NCBI RefSeq assembly: GCF_000003815.2
Contig: NC_049981.1
Span: 31,074,309 to 31,119,790 of the forward strand
Direction of reading: 5' to 3'
DNA length: 45,482 nucleotides
DNA from: Branchiostoma floridae
Taxonomy: Eukaryota; Chordata; Leptocardii; Amphioxiformes; Branchiostomatidae
Shown: piece after piece, positions 13,215 to 25,171 of the stretch
Layout of the letters: every line of letters starts with the position of its first letter
Position numbering within the stretch: the stretch's first letter is position 1
Made by a program: the position numbers and the translations under genes
Notes under the pieces: model-generated
Told to the model about the DNA's origin: nothing
What the model saw: only the letters and a program-made list of their open reading frames with translations
Databases searched by the model: none

Positions 13215-13374
13215 NNNNNNNNNNNNNNNNNNNNNNNNNNNNNNNNNNNNNNNNNNNNNNNNNNNNNNNNNNNNNNNNNNNNNNNNNNNNNNNNNNNNNN
13301 NNNNNNNNNNNNNNNNNNNNNNNNNNNNNNNNNNNNNNNNNNNNNNNNNNNNNNNNNNNNNNNNNNNNNNNNNN
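13215..13374. other. Assembly gap (160 N)
   Basis: Undetermined bases, separated from the previous gap by only 90 bp of sequence. Confidence 0.99.
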
Positions 13375-14268
13375 AGTTTCCATCTCCTAAAATAGTACAT
13401 GAAAACACCTGCTAAGAATTAGTTCACTAGTCATTTACTCTTTTGAAAAGCTAACATAGCTCTAGATCGTTGACTTGATCATTTCTTCTATCAAGAAATA
13501 ATTCCAAGTGCTGGAGAAAGGAGGTTAAAAAAGCTCCTTGACTGGACAAAGAAATTACGACCAGACATTTCAGGCCATGAGTAATGAACTGACCAATTTA
13601 AGTGTCCCTGACTGCATTCTATGCATAATTAAAGATGAATACAGGTAATTACTTTGGGCCAAGGTGCTAAAAACAATTACTATTGATAATAATGGCCCTG
13701 TCAACATGACGATTGGGGTTGTCAGATTCACACATACAAAAACTAAAAAATCCAAGCATGTAAACTTGAAAGGCAAAGACAAGCTTGTATAATAAAAACC
13801 TATGATATAATGACATGCAAAGAATACACAACAAGTGTGTTTGCGTGAATTATTTCTGGAAAATTTATTTTACTATCAGAAAGTTAGATATTGACTGTTG
13901 AATTCATACGTACTGCCTAAATTTTATCAAAATGGACAAACTTTAAAATTGATTTATTTCAAATAATCTGAAGTGTATTCTTATTTTCTGGAAAGCTTTT
14001 CTAAAAAGTAGGCAGTCTTCTCTCAGTCTTCTCTACATCCTGTGAAAATTTTGTTACTGTTAGCCATCTGCAACAAGATGGTCTCGGTCATTATTTGTCA
14101 AATCTGAAGAGTAAAATGTGTTCATATATTGCACAAATATTTTGGTAATTATCATTTAGTCTAGTACATAATTGGAATGAGCAGAATCTCTTCTCTACTT
14201 CTGCCAAATTATAACCTACTTGACCTCACAAAACTTGAGACACAAATGTCAAATTTGTCTGCCAAACC

Positions 14269-14473
14269 TAATCTCCAAGCAGATCTTGCTGTGGCAAATG
14301 GGAAGGAGTTTAGCCGGCAGGAGTTATNNNNNNNNNNNNNNNNNNNNNNNNNNNNNNNNNNNNNNNNNNNNNNNNNNNNNNNNNNNNNNNNNNNNNNNNN
14401 NNNNNNNNNNNNNNNNNNNNNNNNNNNTTTTTTTTCCCATTTGCCACAAGCCAGGTATTCTGCTGGAGATTAT
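14269..14473. mobile_element. Foldback element of the CTCCAAGCAGA family, interrupted by a gap
   Basis: AATCTCCAAGCAGATCTTGC with GGCAAATGGGAA on the left, and its inverted counterpart TTCCCATTTGCCACAAG ... CTGCTGGAGATT on the right, flank the 100-N gap 14328-14427. The gap sits exactly at the loop of the inverted repeat, a usual place for sequencing failure. Confidence 0.7.
14328..14427. other. Assembly gap (100 N)
   Basis: A run of exactly 100 N, probably a placeholder for unknown length. Confidence 0.99.
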
Positions 14474-15382
14474 GCCAAACCCACAATAACATCTTTAATG
14501 GTCTTAGTCCCACTTTAGCAAAACAGAGGTCTGCCAACACTAGCTTGGGTACCTAAACTTAACTTTACCAATTTGGCCAGGCAGAACCCCCAATTTCCTG
14601 GGATGCTTGGTTTGGTGTGTCTGTGTTGTTGTTTATCTTTTTGTTGAAGATAACATTTAATTTCATGTGAACTACTTACTGCCAGTCGAATTTGTGAATT
14701 GTCATCATGAACACAAAAGAGGCGTGAATCCAGGTCATAGTTGGTGGCATCACGGGGGAAAGTGGAATTAGAAGTTTTTAGTTTTTGTTTGGGTACTTGC
14801 CATGAACTTCAAGGAAAGATCACATTACAAACAAAACCCATAAAACAGTTTGGAGTTTTGCAACATGAATGAGGTCTTTGTGATTCTTGGTTAGACAAAA
14901 GGGAATCATGATATAAAGTGGTATTCTCACTGATGATCTTTTCTAAAATCTTGAATTTTTTCTTTAAAGTGCACTTCATATTTTCAGGTCCAGAGTATTG
15001 TTGAAATACTTGATATGTTTTCGCCAAAAAGGTTGAAACAGGGACCTCCTTGGTTTTTGAGTAAGAAAAGAGTAGACACAGAAAGAACTAATTCAAAATA
15101 ATTTCCATAGAAAATATTTTGCTTCTACACAAACAAATGTCTGGGAAGACAATGTTTCAGACATAACATTATCCCCAATCTTATATTAAAATGGAATAAG
15201 GTAATAGCTTCTGTGCTAATGTCTCCACCTTTAGCTAGTACATACATGACAATAGGGAGCCAAGAGAGGTGTCAATGCTGGGCAGGCTTTATCATTCAAA
15301 TTCCTGTTGCACACTTGACAAAACACCTTGAGAGCTTGACAGAACCAGGAAAAAAACTGCCATACAACAATAATTACAGTTA

Positions 15383-15438
15383 CAGTAACTCAAGGAGCTT
15401 TCATCATTCATTTGTGATGATAGCTCCTTGAGTAACCG
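15383..15438 (+). other. Short hairpin, miRNA-like in shape
   Basis: A 24-bp stem (21 of 24 paired, including 12 uninterrupted pairs ACTCAAGGAGCT-type) closes an 8-nt loop TTCATTTG. It lies in intron 7. The shape would suit a small pre-miRNA or an old foldback remnant, and the sequence alone cannot decide. The structure on the minus (CAMK2 sense) strand is equivalent. Confidence 0.45.
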
Positions 15439-16025
15439 TAGTGTTATCTCTGTGTGTAAAATGAAAAACAGTGTTCTACGATAGGCTTTTCCCTGTCTTA
15501 AAAAGTTTAAGCCATCAATTCAAAAGTAGGCTATTAAAGTTCAGTGAAAAACAGAACAAACTGGAAAAGCCAAGAAATACAACTATTTATTATCATCTTT
15601 ATTTGTGGCATGCTATCATGACTAGATTCATCCATTATTACTGTATCATCAGTAAGTCTTGGAGTTAACTAATGAGGTCAGTGAGGAAAGGTTTAGAGAG
15701 GGTCTGCATGTTCTTTTCGGTAAGGCGTAGGCAGCCTATTGTTATTTTCCATAACTCTAGGGAAAGCCACCTTATCTACGTAATTCGTAGTGAGGCAACC
15801 AAATTCATCATAATTGCCTTCCTTGATTTAGAGTAATACGTAGGGTGTTCTTCTGAATTCTGACAGCATAACTCGTTGTCACAACCCGCCATGCAGACCC
15901 AGAGTCTTTAGAGGCACCCGGGGCAGCACATCACTTCTAACTGCAAAACACCGGAATTTGACCAGTGCTCCACCAGATATGAATATTACTACTTCCAGCA
16001 AATAGACACAGACTAAGAAATCCAT

Positions 16026-16090
16026 ACTCTCCAAGCAGAGGTTATGGCTCTGGCAGTTTATGGACGATTTTGTTGGGCTTTCTATTTTGT
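16026..16090 (+). mobile_element. One-ended fragment of the CTCCAAGCAGA family
   Basis: ACTCTCCAAGCAGAGGTTAT followed by GGCTTTCTATTTTGTC resembles the left half of the complete element at 29639-29841. There is no opposite terminus nearby. Confidence 0.6.
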
Positions 16091-16281
16091 CAGATTTTGT
16101 CTCAGTTGCTATTGTTGCTAACTTTGGATTGGCGACATAAGACAAATTATGATATACATGACTGTAGTCAGTCACTAAAAGGCAAAAAGGAGACAAAATT
16201 GCATGTTGTCATGGCCTTTTCAAGTCTAATACCCCCAGCTGGGTATAAACAAACCTCCTTGGTCTAATACTACCCCAGAAG

Positions 16282-16490
16282 CAATGACTGTTTTACAGTC
16301 AACAGTCTAAGGGGATTGAAGTGTGCCTTATAATCATCAATCCAAATCCTTTCTGACTGTGAAACCGTCGGTCCATTATATGGACCCGAACGGCCCATAT
16401 CATGACCCGAACGGTCCATATCCTGACAAATTTATTCACGCCTTTCACGCCTTTCCTCACACCTCTCAGAGATGTGTGAGGGAGACCTGC
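16282..16490 (+). repeat. Dispersed repeat with GACCGTTCGGGTC units, copy 2
   Basis: Inverted relative to 10268-10490. The two agree from GAAGCAATGACTGTTTTACA to the CCTCACACCTCTCAGAGATG end, with about 85-90 percent identity by eye. Confidence 0.75.
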
Positions 16491-17887
16491 AGAGGTCCAA
16501 CCTTTTCAACCTTTTTTTTTTGACAAGCTTTTCAAAAAATTCTCTTTAATTACTCTGATTAAATGTTCTTCAAAACCCTCACTAGCCACGAACCACAAAA
16601 TGTGTACAATTCCTTCAGACCAGTTAAATTAAATTCATCCCACATGTACAACACTACATTTTCTGTATCCATTTGACAACTTTCGACTACCCAAACCTAA
16701 AACATTATAAAACGTACCTTCCTGTACCAAGCAATTATACTCTGGGACTCATTGCCATCTGACAATAAGTCACTGCACATTGTCCAGTTTTAGACAAGCC
16801 ATCTCAAACATTGTATCTCTAAGACCTTTGACCTGAGACACTGTGCTCTATTGTAAATACTTTGATTGTTGATTGTTGTATTTTTTAAAATGTATGTTGT
16901 ATAGTCATGTTGATTGTTTTGAATCTTGGAAGATGAGCCCAAATGGGCTAAAGGTTAATAACAATCAAAGCAAATTAAACTGTCTCAACATCTCCACCCT
17001 GGTGTCAGGAAAAACTGTACACCAACTGAGCCAACTCAGGCACCTCAATGTTATGTTACAAACCATGGAGAGAGAATGTAATGGCCAAAGTCTTGTGTGA
17101 TTGAAAAAACAAAACAAAACAAAACAAACACATATATTGGACCATCTATAGTGCTATCCTTTCAAAGATGACATTTGTTATGTCTATATTGAGCGTTGAA
17201 GTCAAGCAATGCCTTCTTTTGAGTCAGCTAGCTCATGATGCAGAAAAAACAGCTTCTGTTGGGGGACAGGTCCCGAGGATTTCCTGTTCATCCCGCGTCG
17301 GCCTCTCCTAGACATACTGAATTGGTCATACACGTGCTAATTACACAAGCTAACCAGGTGTGATTCTAATTAATTCAGTGATTTTCATGGTGTTAATTGT
17401 ATGCGGTCTGCAATCGGGGTAAGCTTTGAAACCCGAAGGAACAACCTGCTCAGTCCCGCGGGAACAAGAATTTCCTGCGGGAAGTTATGTTCAGACCGCG
17501 GGAAAAGCAATTTTTAAAGTCAAATATCTCAAGAAATTTGTACGTTAGGACACTAAAAAAAGTAGCCTGATACTCAGGATAACATGAGCTTTCCAATGGT
17601 ACGCAAAACTTTGATGTATGTCCAGGAAGAAAAAAGTTGAAAAAATAGGATTTCAACATTGGCTGCGATCAAAACGGAAAATGTACTTCCGGATTTGAAC
17701 TGACTGGTGATTACTCCTTGACCTAAATTCACTAGGATTGGAGTTGGGTAGTCCAAAACCTGGTATGACCAATTCTTGTTTTGGAAGTTACAATATAACT
17801 TTGCTTCAATCTATTGAAAGTGTGTCACACATGTATATAAAACTGCACCGCAGGACGATAAGACGTCCACTCCGTTCCCATACTTAC

Positions 17888-17990
17888 CATACCATGCCTG
17901 TTGATCGCCGTTCACTTCGATGGCAAGACCGAAATCTGCAAGCTTCACCGCAGCTCCCTTCTGCTTACTGGCAAGTAACAGGTTCTCAGG
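17888..17990 (-). CDS. CAMK2: CaMKII exon 7: PENLLL to activation segment (DFG)
   Basis: This 103-bp exon encodes [18 protein letters not shown] then [16 protein letters not shown], with the first base of a Gly codon at its end. Asn140 of PEN and Asp156 of DFG bind Mg2+ in the kinase family, and both are present. Most vertebrate paralogues have AWFG where this has AWYG, a conservative change. The minus-strand acceptor is CCCGTGTCTCTTAG and the donor is GTAAGTATG. The exon sits between two very long introns (15.2 kb upstream, 11.2 kb downstream), so it is an isolated island in repeat-rich DNA. Confidence 0.96.
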
Positions 17991-18159
17991 CTAAGAGACA
18001 CGGGGAGAGGCATCTCTTTAAGACAAGCATTTCCCTTCGGGACGGTTACGGGGACCGTCCCGTCGGGGTCTGAGAATCTGCTCCCTGTCAGGAAGGAGAG
18101 CAAAGCTGCTGCCAAGCTCACGGACTTGGTGTAAACATCACGCAGCGAGGCCGGAATGA

Positions 18160-18620
18160 CGCGTTTTGGTCCCAAGCTTTGGGGGGGGGGGGATTGATCA
18201 GGCTGTTACTACGCTGTGTTGGTACAATGGACAACAAGGTACATGTGCCATTTATAACTCTGCAAGGTGGGAGTAACATGTTTTTGTCCCAAGCATTGGT
18301 GGGGGGAAGGCCAATAATTGATCAGGCTGTTAATATGCTGTGTCGGTCAACAACTTAACAAAGGTACATGTACCACTTATAACTAGGCAAGGCAGGAATA
18401 ATACAGTTTTTGGTCCCAAGCCTTTTTTGGAGAGGGGGGCAAATCCATCAAGCTTGTACTGAGCTGTTTTTTTCTACAACGGACAACAACCTAACCAAAG
18501 TACGTGTACCACTTATCACAGTACAAGTTAAATAAAGAAATACAAGACAGGAATAACATGTTTTGTCCCAAGGTCCCAAGGGGGACAGCAGCAAATGAAT
18601 TGGGCTCAGCCTGGTCATTG
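18160..18620. repeat. Tandem array, about 120-150 bp unit
   Basis: TTTTGGTCCCAAGC followed by a G-rich run, then ATCAGGCTGTT and CCACTTATAAC-like words, repeats about four times (starts near 18163, 18283, 18405 and 18560). The G-runs vary from 13 uninterrupted G to mixed GA. Copies are well diverged. Confidence 0.75.
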
Positions 18621-18799
18621 CAATATTATACAATCTATTATTTAATCATTTAACTCTTTGTGCTAAAAACAACAAAAACCACTCCACAAATGAAGAGACT
18701 AGCTTTGGCTGGACTGTCTTCATGGTTTCATGGTAACAAGACTCTGTTCTAATGACAGTTATCACATATGCCAGACTAACTCCAGGGTAGAACAACAGT

Positions 18800-19520
18800 A
18801 TTTGGATTTGGTCCAAAGCTTTTTCGAGCAGCATAAAGATCAGGATCAGAACCAATGCCAAGTCAAGTCTTTGAATAACATTCGTTCATTATAGGATTGT
18901 CTGGGACTCAGCTATTTGCATGGCTTGAAGGAGTTAGTTCTGATTGCACTTGGACTTGGCCCAAAGCTTTCGAGGTTGAGCCAGATCTGGCAGCTATATA
19001 TCCATCCCAACAAGACTGATGATAACTTCGAGCACAATTCAGACATCAAGTGTGTGAATACGAGTAATCTTTGTTCATTACAGGATCAGTCACTGACAGC
19101 ACGGAGAGGAAGTTTGTCCTGATCAGTGCTTGGGTTCAGTCCAAAGCTTTTTCGGGGGACCAATATAACAGGCTGGGGTCCACTGCAACACAATCAATTC
19201 TAACTTTAGACATTAATCATTTCTCAAGTGTTGGAGCAACTTCTTTATCTAATATCTGGAGGCGAATCAGCTAATTTTGAGGCAAGCCTGAGCCTGAGCT
19301 GATTGAGGTTGGAGCCCGCCCAAACCTTTTTCGAGCGGAATGTTCAAGATCGAGCGACGTGCCCTTCAAACCTGACTTATCATGATCTAAGGTATCGCTC
19401 ACTCTACAAGTCCGTGAGTAATGTTCCCTTTCCTTCATTACATTATCAGACTCAGATACAACTACTTGCATGTAAGAGGAGTCTGATCGTGCTTGAATTC
19501 TGTCCAAATCTTTATCAAGT
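18800..19520. repeat. Tandem array, about 180-bp degenerate unit
   Basis: GTCCAAAGCTTTTTCGAG or a near variant recurs near 18811, 18960, 19139, 19319 and 19501, mostly at 180-bp spacing. Each copy is preceded by TCATTACAGGAT-like words. The 124-codon and 139-codon open frames across 19271-19690 fall inside this array and resemble nothing known to me. Confidence 0.7.
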
Positions 19521-20097
19521 GGTGGATAGATTAAGTGGGTGCAACGTAACCATTGTTGGAGAACTGACAAAAACTTTTGCAACACATTCAGAAGTTCCAT
19601 TCGCAATATACATACTGCAACTCTTGTATCCCCAAAATAACGCAGGACATGGCAACCAAACTTTCCAACGGCGATGACTTTATCCTGCACAGAACCTTAG
19701 AGAACAGTGGAGCAAAGTGGAACTATAATAGGGTGGATACCTGACTAAGGTAATGCCAAGAGTGAAACAGAACAACTCCATACTTCCTACATTAAGATCT
19801 TGAGTCTTGTACCACATACAAAAAGCAAAGAATGTTCCTATAGTTGAAGTTCAAGAAAGAAAGTGAGAAGTAAACTCCATTTCCTTACTGTGGTACATGT
19901 ACCAACCTCCGTTTGTGTCTGAAATTACTTGCAATTAAAGTGTTGAAGTGCTAAATTACAAAAGCGGGGAGGGGCAACAACCCCAATTTGGGGTAGTCCT
20001 TTCTGTTGCTTAATATCTGAATAAAGTGTATATATATATATCAGAAGAAAGGGGAGGATACTTAAAGAGGGTTGCTACACAAAGTTTGGTTTCTTGC

Positions 20098-20440
20098 TGT
20101 CTGCAGGGGTGTCTTCAGGGCCTTCCCATCCTCCTTGTAGGGACATCCGAAACAGCGAAACCGCCTGTCTGGATGTACCCTGCTTTCTCAGCCGTCACTC
20201 TTATATATTAGTTCTTGTGGACGCCCCCCCCCCCCAACCAGCTGTCAGCCAATCAGAGAATAGGCCTTTCAGTTTCCAAAAGGAATCTTGCATATATAAG
20301 GATAACCTCATCAATATCTATAAGCAGGTCCATCAGGAACTAAGGGTGACGGTTGAGAAAGCAGGGTACGTCCAGACAGGCAGTTTTGCCGTTGGATGTC
20401 CCTGCATAGGAGGATGGGCATCCAGCCCTGGATTCAACTT
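20098..20440. mobile_element. Inverted-repeat (foldback) element
   Basis: The left arm 20098-20205 (GTCTTCAGGGCC ... CATCCTCC ... GGATGTACCCTGCTTTCTCA) pairs with the right arm 20340-20440 (TGAGAAAGCAGGGTACGTCC ... GGAGGATGGGCATCC ... CCCTGG). Arms are about 90-100 bp with mismatches. No coding capacity. Confidence 0.75.
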
Positions 20441-20977
20441 CTTATAAAGGAGAAAGTTACATTACAATTTTAACCATTTATCATAGACATTTGCATTGTG
20501 ATAATATCACTAGTACTGTGCACCATTACTGCATAACCATTACCAACATATACATGTACATATGATGTGCTTTGTTCAGTTCAATATAGAAAATTTACAT
20601 TCAAGCAGCATGCGTAGTGATTGCATAATATACATTCATAAAATGAATAGCAACAGAACGCAACACCACCCCAACAGTAACAACCAACCAACCACGGTGT
20701 CACAACCCTCTACAGCATGCCCCGAAACTTCTCGCACTGTTACACAGTACAGTACTGTACAGTGAGTAGAGTATATAATATATCTCAATCCCATGCTGGG
20801 ATTATGTGAGAGGTGAAAATGAAATGGTTTAATTCGTGTTGTTTACACACAGTTCGTGGCATGGCTGTAACTCCGCACTCTCTCCCGGTGGCAAGGCACA
20901 GGCTCAGCAGTGTGGGGTGGGGAAGAAAAGACACAGTTTAACAACATTCCAAGTCTCAAACACTACTTTTCACACAT

Positions 20978-21168
20978 CGATGAAGGTTAGACATCCAAGT
21001 AATAGGATACGTTAAAAAGTAGTTACTCAAGCAACTGGATATGATTTTGGAAACGGTCGGACGTTTCAAACAATGTCAGTTGTTTTTCGTCACTCACATC
21101 AGTGTTGCTGACGAAAAACAACGGATGTTGTTTGAAACGTCTGCTTTTTGGCACTACATGTACCTTTC
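20978..21168. mobile_element. Foldback MITE (TTTCGTCA...TGACGAAA core)
   Basis: The arms ACGTTTCAAACAATGTCAGT/TTTTTCGTCA (21061-21092) and TGACGAAAAACAACGGATG/TTGTTTGAAACGTC (21109-21142) form a long hairpin. Flanking words GAAGGTTAGACATCCAAGTA and GGATATGATTTTG also occur in the element at 41775-42075, so this is a family. Confidence 0.75.
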
Positions 21169-21190
21169 ATGACGTCATTTCAAGCTTTGT

Positions 21191-21211
21191 TTGTTTGTTT
21201 GTTTGTTTGTA
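21191..21211 (+). repeat. (TTTG)n microsatellite
   Basis: Five uninterrupted units of GTTT. Confidence 0.95.
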
Positions 21212-21715
21212 TAGGACATTGAAGAGGAATTTAAAACGTGCATGGAGTGTTATATTTTTGGCTACGTTTTTATTACATCAAAAGAGGACTGGTCTTTGGA
21301 AGATACAGCTAGACATTTAGCGTATGTTGCTCTTCCAACAGGCTTTGATTTGAATAATTCCAGAATCTTTTAATACACACATAAAATGAAATTTACTAAA
21401 ATGAGGGAAAAGTACATCCACTCACTTAGAAATACATGTAGGTCTCTGAGGTAACTTCGAAGAAAATTAGAGTGTCTAAATACACATGATATACATGACA
21501 TTGTGTATCAACAGGTTGAGCAATGAATTTGCCTTAAACACGTAGAACAGTCAGCAGATTATTATTGGATTTAGCAGAGTACTTTGGACAAATGCTTCTC
21601 GACCTTTAACTTTTATACCTATGTGTCAGATATTTTGTGGGAAGGTTCTATGTTACATGATGCATCATAATACCCCCCAGTGAGAGTCGTCATGCTTCAT
21701 TAAAAACTTAAAAAT

Positions 21716-21890
21716 TTCGAAATTAATTTCGAAATTTTGGAAAAATTTCAAAATTTTGGAGGAAAATTTCAAAATTTTCTGGGAAAATTTCGAAATTCTC
21801 TTGGAAACTTTCGAAATTTTCCTGTACCTACTTGAAAAATTTCGATATTTTCTTGCACCTACTAGAAAAATTTCGAAATTTTTGATAACT
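21716..21890 (+). repeat. TTTCGAAA-rich subterminal tract, left arm
   Basis: About nine short units of about 20-25 bp, each built around AATTTCGAAATTT or AATTTCAAAATTT. The mirror tract is at 32818-32995. Confidence 0.85.
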
Positions 21891-22939
21891 AATACAAGTT
21901 AAAATATTTTAGTTAGAGTTGAACAAGGATTTCAAATGAGCTATGCACTTCGTTACTGCACGCTAGACAACTCTCAAGACAACATAACCTTTATAGTATA
22001 TGCCATCACAGGATACAACCTATTGAATCATCTGAAAATTATCTTCACCTCATCAACATATCAATTCAGACTTTGGGCTTATGAGGTGGTAAAACCAGAT
22101 GTTTGTCATGTCACTGAAGAAAGACAACAGATATTGTCTAAAGCGACTGGCCGTTTCTATATATTATCAAGCTATTTGAGTAAATGTTACCTTGTATACC
22201 TATGGCCTTTATGGCCTTTGTTTCCTGTTAGCTATATTGGCTCTTACCTTGCTATCAGTTGCTTTATGTGATGAACAAATGCATAAATGATCAAAAGAAA
22301 GCATCAAATAAATAAATTTTAACAACTGATGACCTACTCTTTAGGCCACATGCCAATTTTACTATATAGAGCCTGAGGACGCTATACACCTGCAAACAAC
22401 AGTTTATGATTCACAATATAAACTGTCATGTAAGAAACTTGGACAATGATAAGTTTAAGTTACCTTTTCAACAATACACAACAAAGCTAAGATCGTTAGG
22501 TCAATTTTACAATTAAACAAGTATGAGTTGAAAAATGACTGATCTGAAAGTAAGTGACAACAGCTAAAGGCACCGAACACAATGCTGGCCAACGCTTCAC
22601 TTCAAACGTCAATTTCAAAATTGCAACCCGATGTGTGCAACACGTAAGTGAACAGTAAGCAGTGCATAAATCAAGAACATCATACAATCACAACACATTT
22701 ATGATATCGTATAATGTCTACTCGGGAAAAATTGCAATATCAGTACGTCAAGGTGGTTTGTAACTCTTAAAACTGGGTACACAAAACAGCTGTTGGTGCC
22801 ATGCAACCTGATTAAAATATTTCAATGGAGAACACCATCATTTGAAAGTTTGTCAGGTTTTAAGTGTTTTGTGGTTCTAGATCCCTTGGTGTCTAAAATG
22901 TCAAGACTCTTGAAGGTTTGCATTAGAGTTTTTTGCCCG

Positions 22940-23370
22940 CAGCGGAATAATGTCTCCCCAGAGACGAAGGGGATATGTAAGTACGAAATAAATACTGTCC
23001 CCCGACATCAGACATGCACCTCACTTGTCGAAAATGTTAATTTAATCGCCTGAGCCAAAACATTTTCGCCAAAAATTAACAGTTTTTGCAAAAAAATGTC
23101 CGATTTCCCTGGAACCAACTTCATTGCATGCGGAACGGTCCCCAGACATCAGACATGCACCTTGCTTTTCGAAAATTGTTAATTTGCTCACCTGAGCTAA
23201 AAAGAGCATTTTTCACAAAAAAATACAGTTTTTGCAAAAGAATGTCTGATTTCCCCGGTACCAACTTCATTGCATGCGGGACGGTCCCCCGACATCAACA
23301 TTCACCTTGCTTGTCGAAAAATGCTAATTTGCTCGCCTGAGCCAAAAATAGCATTTTTCACAAAAAAAGA
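22940..23370 (-). repeat. 145-bp tandem repeat, left arm (about 3 copies)
   Basis: It contains CATTGCATGCGGGACGGTCC and GCTCGCCTGAGCCAAAAA in each unit, in reverse orientation to the array at 30575-32020. The first copy is degraded. Confidence 0.85.
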
Positions 23371-24249
23371 TGTCCCCAAGTTTCTTTTGGATTTGCGAAT
23401 AGCTGCAATGACTTTCAAAATAATATCAAGATAAATCTAAACTGCGCTTCTAGAGATAGAAAAACATATGGACATTTTTCGTGCTTGATTGTGAAATATC
23501 AATTCTTTTGGTTTATAGGTGTGTCTGAAAAAAACAAGAATTTCATATGACTGAGCTATGAACTTTTTTATGTTTGAAAAATTGCACTTACCATAACTGC
23601 ACCTGCTACACCTACGCTTCTAATGCAGACCATCATAACTACTAACAGAAATTCAGTTGCAGTTGCAGCAGTTTATCTACAAAGGTTCTTTAGTCTATCA
23701 CATCCATGTGAGGAACTCGAAAAATGCCAAGCATATCATCAGCTGCCTATTACCAACAATTCACAACAAAGGTAAGTTACCTGTACGCGATGTTCCGTAG
23801 GTCAATGAATAAATTGAAAATGAGACAAAAATGACTGATTGCTTCCTTGATTATTTAAAACAAAGAGACGAATAGAGTTGAAGACTCCAGAGTGACAAAT
23901 ACAGTTGAAGACTCCAGTCAAATGCAAATGTACAAGACACGTCCGTTTCAAAATAGATAGCCACCCGCCTTTTTCAACATGTTGTTTGTCAGAAACGCAT
24001 TATCACAGTAAGCTGTATGTGAAGTAAGCACGCTACGAAAGGACAAACGAAGTTGAAACTTGAATATCCCATGCCGTTATTTCAGGAAAAGAAAGCAATG
24101 TCTGAACACCAGTGTTGCTAGGGGCTAGCTGAATCTTTGAACTTGACAAAATAACACCCACTGTGCATGCCGTGCGGTGTGCATCCTAACGAAAGACCCC
24201 ATAGAAGATACCAATTTCCGTCACATTGCTAGCTTGCTAAAATTTACAA

Positions 24250-24800
24250 AGCACAAAAAATTTCGAAATTTTCTTGAAAAGAACTAAACAATGAAGTCTC
24301 CAATTTCCTAAGGGCTTTCCAAATAACGTTATTTTTTTTTTCCTTAAAAACTTTTTACAGCGAAAAGTGTGTCAAAAATAATATTTAAAAAAAAAATTGG
24401 ATTTAGATTGAACAGCACAAAAAATTTCGAAATTTTCTTGAAAAGAACTAAACAATGAAGTCTCCAATTTCCTTAGGGCTTTCCAAGTAACGTTTATTTT
24501 TTCTTTAAAAACTTCTTATAGCCAAAAGTGTTTCTAAATTAATATCTAAAAAAATAGAATTGGATTTAGATTGAACAGCACAAAAAAATTCGAAATTTTC
24601 TTGAAAAGAACTAAACAAAGAAGTCTCCAATTTCCTTCGGGCTTTCCAAATAACGTTCATTTTTTCTTTATAAACTACTTATAGCCAAAGGCAATTCAAG
24701 AATATAAAAAATAATTAGAATTAGAATTAGATTTAACAGCACAAAAGATTTCGAAATGTTCTTGAAAAGAACTAAACAAAGAAGTCACAAATCATCTTAT
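24250..24800 (+). repeat. About 163-bp tandem repeat, left arm (four copies)
   Basis: CACAAAAAATTTCGAAATTT followed by CTTGAAAAGAACTAAACAA starts near 24251, 24416, 24581 and 24740. The unit carries the same TTTCGAAA core as the subterminal tracts. The right arm has about two units at 29310-29550 and a displaced piece at 29940-30025. Confidence 0.85.
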
Positions 24801-25071
24801 AGCCCAAAGCCTTTAAAAATAATATAGACCTGTAAAAAAATTTTAAAATTGCATTAAGATTGATTTCAAATATCTCATAGTTACTACAAAGAATAATGTT
24901 TGTTTTTTCGTAATAGTCGTTAAAAGAGTTTGGAAAATAGTTTGAATGAGCCATGATGTTTGTTTGTTTTTTCGTAGAAATTCGTAATAGTAGGCATCCT
25001 TCCATCTTTCCAGACTACTTGCCTTACAATAAGTGCCTGTACACTGAAGGCTGAACACAGACTTATATGTG

Positions 25072-25171
25072 NNNNNNNNNNNNNNNNNNNNNNNNNNNNN
25101 NNNNNNNNNNNNNNNNNNNNNNNNNNNNNNNNNNNNNNNNNNNNNNNNNNNNNNNNNNNNNNNNNNNNNNN
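25072..25171. other. Assembly gap (100 N) inside the left arm
   Basis: The flanks match right-arm positions near 29014 and 27480, so about 1.5 kb is probably missing here. Confidence 0.95.

Noticed and set aside
12122-13408. Open frames of 322-428 codons
   Set aside because: They consist almost wholly of undetermined bases in the assembly gaps.
19271-19690. 139-codon minus-strand frame and 124-codon plus-strand frame
   Set aside because: They overlap on opposite strands within a degenerate tandem array, with no splice-site pattern or known motif.
21936-22271. A 111-codon open frame present in both arms of the palindrome (also 32437-32772, minus strand)
   Set aside because: The two copies differ at four bases, three of them amino-acid changing and one silent. 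That is what neutral change gives, and no protein family is recognisable. It survives because the arms are recent copies.
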